Shown here piece by piece: positions 6,001-7,312 of a DNA stretch of 7,312 bases. A program made the position numbers and the translations under genes. The notes under the pieces are model-generated. The model was not told the origin of the DNA. It ran no database searches and saw only the letters and a program-made list of their open reading frames with translations. Numbering within the stretch: the first letter of the stretch is position 1; every line of letters starts with the position of its first letter. This DNA comes from SZUA-320 sp041612035 (GTDB lineage: Bacteria > Gemmatimonadota > Gemmatimonadetes > Gemmatimonadales > GWC2-71-9): positions 1 through 7,312 of the forward strand of contig JBFILX010000113.1 of the NCBI GenBank assembly GCA_041612035.1, written 5' to 3'.

Positions 6001-7312
6001 TCAGGGTCCGGCCGTGTCCCGGGCCATGGCCTGGGCCGACCGCGCGGCGGCCTCCAGGCCGGCGCGGTGCAGGCGATACCCCATCTCGCGACGGAGCACC
6101 GCGCCCAGGGCGGACGGCAACGGACGATAGGTCACCCGGTCGGCGGTGAGGGCGTCGAGCAGGGCCGAGACCCGGCCCGCCACCTCCGCCTCTCCCAGGG
6201 TGGTCGTGTCGGTGAGCCCCACCAGCGCCAGCGATTCGCGCAGGCTCCGGCGATAGCCGTCCCGGAGCGCGCTCATCTCCGCGGCGGACACCCGGGTCCC
6301 GGCGGCACGCGCCTGTTCCGCCAGCAGGGCCTGCAGGCTGAGGTCGCGGACGAACCCGGTCAGGGTGTTGTCGCTCGCGCCGCGCAGCTCCAGGTAGGCC
6401 CGCGGGGTCAGCAGGTCGATCCAGGCCCGGGCATCCGCCAGCGTGAGGCCGCCCCCCTCCCACCGCGCCAGCATGATCTCGCCGCCCACCGATCGGGGAT
6501 CGTCGAAGAACCGCCGGAGCGTGCCGACCGCCTGGTCGGTCACCGCGTATCCCCGGGTCCGCAGCAGGCTGTCGGCCTGGGCCGCGTCGGCCACCCGGGT
6601 CGCTTCGGCCTCCGCGTACCCGAGGAACCGGTCACGCACCTCCGCCAGCGGGGGCCGGCGGACCACGTGGAATCCGGCCCGGCTGACCACCCCGCCGAGC
6701 TGGCCCGGGGCGAGACCCCAGGCGGCCCGCTCGAAGTCCCGCGGGAGCGCGCCGGGCCGGGCGATCGGCAGCCAGCCGCCCAGCCGGCCGGTCGCGTCGT
6801 CGGAGTGCGCCCGGGCCAGGGCCTCGAACGAGGCCCCGTCGCGGGCCTGCCGGAGCAGGCTGTCGGCCTGCGCGCCGAGGGCGGTGGCCACCCGGACGTC
6901 CTGGGGGTTGGTGACCCGGAGCAGGATGTGCTGGAACAGCCGGAGGCTGTCCGACGCGTAGAGCGAATCGGGGAGGTCGGCCGCCACCCGCGGGCGACGG
7001 GCCACCAGGGTGTCGTGCCAGGTCCGCAGCAGCGCCAGCGTCACGTCGGGCTCGAGCGACGCGGCCACGGTGGCGGAGTCGGTGAGCGGCCGGCCGGCGG
7101 CCACCGCCTGCGCCAGGAGCGAGTAGTCCACCCAGACCAGGGCCGCGAACTCCGCGTCGGACAGCTGCGGCGCCCGGTTGGGGACCCGCGCCACCCACCC
7201 GGCCACCCGGTCGGGGGTGAGCGCCAGGGGCCCGGCTTCGGCGACGAGGTCGGCGCGGCCGGGATCGGGGCCGCCGCAGGCGACGAGGGGCGCGACCAGC
7301 ACGGCCGCCGCC
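6001..7312 (-). CDS. Parvulin-type peptidyl-prolyl isomerase lipoprotein (PpiC/PrsA/SurA-like), partial at 5' end
   Basis: 437 codons visible; the start lies beyond the window. A GTG at 7302 could be a start, but the frame stays open to the edge with more Ala codons. They read AAAVLVAPLVAC, the tail of a lipoprotein signal with lipobox LVAC, so the true start is probably upstream. Numbered from GTG 7302, the lipid-modified Cys is residue 9. An N-terminal helical region (about 25-115) matches the chaperone part of SurA/PrsA proteins. The parvulin domain spans about 121-216: FQHILL with His125, SFEALARAHSDD, the GRLGGWLP turn (172-179) and GFHVV with His212. A long helical C-terminal part (about 217-433) follows. 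Parvulins speed cis-trans isomerisation of prolyl bonds; lipidated periplasmic ones help secreted or outer-membrane proteins fold. It is the first visible gene of the minus-strand operon. Its client could be the barrel two genes on, which is inference only. Confidence 0.93.
   Translation of the reverse strand, partial: AAAVLVAPLVACGGPDPGRADLVAEAGPLALTPDRVAGWVARVPNRAPQLSDAEFAALVWVDYSLLAQAVAAGRPLTDSATVAASLEPDVTLALLRTWHDTLVARRPRVAADLPDSLYASDSLRLFQHILLRVTNPQDVRVATALGAQADSLLRQARDGASFEALARAHSDDATGRLGGWLPIARPGALPRDFERAAWGLAPGQLGGVVSRAGFHVVRRPPLAEVRDRFLGYAEAEATRVADAAQADSLLRTRGYAVTDQAVGTLRRFFDDPRSVGGEIMLARWEGGGLTLADARAWIDLLTPRAYLELRGASDNTLTGFVRDLSLQALLAEQARAAGTRVSAAEMSALRDGYRRSLRESLALVGLTDTTTLGEAEVAGRVSALLDALTADRVTYRPLPSALGAVLRREMGYRLHRAGLEAAARSAQAMARDTAGP

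Noticed and set aside
5987..6463. An N-terminal extension of the cupredoxin frame up to 6463
   Set aside because: It overlaps the PPIase coding region in another frame, and the strong ribosome binding site plus the signal peptide place the start at 5986.

Overview
This is a very GC-rich bacterial window. Third codon positions are almost all G or C, and long open frames on the opposite strands are by-products of that. The dense content of secreted M20 and M1 peptidases, Porin_5-type barrels, lipoproteins and outer-membrane proteins points to a Gram-negative (diderm) bacterium. My best guess is Gemmatimonadota or a similar high-GC environmental phylum. That placement rests on style and composition, not on a marker gene. 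No tRNA, rRNA, CRISPR array, insertion sequence or phage gene was found.

Layout. (1) Bases 1-570, minus strand: the N-terminal 190 codons of a secreted M20-family metallopeptidase, cut by the window edge. (2) Bases 571-722: a 152-base divergent intergenic region with promoter-like elements and inverted repeats. (3) Bases 723-4736, plus strand, probably one transcript: an outer-membrane porin-like barrel, a small TM2-domain membrane protein with a coiled-coil tail, a secreted M1-type zinc aminopeptidase, and a VOC/glyoxalase-fold protein whose frame also encodes a lipoprotein signal peptide. Spacings are 24 bases, 7 bases and a 16-base overlap. (4) A perfect 8-bp inverted repeat at 4744-4764 separates the two converging gene sets. 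(5) Bases 7312-4746, minus strand, one operon: a parvulin-type peptidyl-prolyl isomerase lipoprotein (5' end outside the window), a small type 1 copper (cupredoxin) lipoprotein, and a cysteine-containing outer-membrane barrel-like protein that begins inside the previous stop codon.

Function. Seven of the eight products carry an export signal, or in the VOC case can be read with one, and the eighth is an inner-membrane protein. The window is therefore an envelope and secretion neighbourhood: two peptidases that could break down peptides outside the cytoplasm, a porin, a periplasmic folding factor, a copper electron carrier and a barrel. There is no clear evidence that these form one pathway. 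I did not find a convincing undescribed system. The most interesting local signal is the VOC gene with two competing starts, one giving a lipoprotein and one a cytosolic protein.
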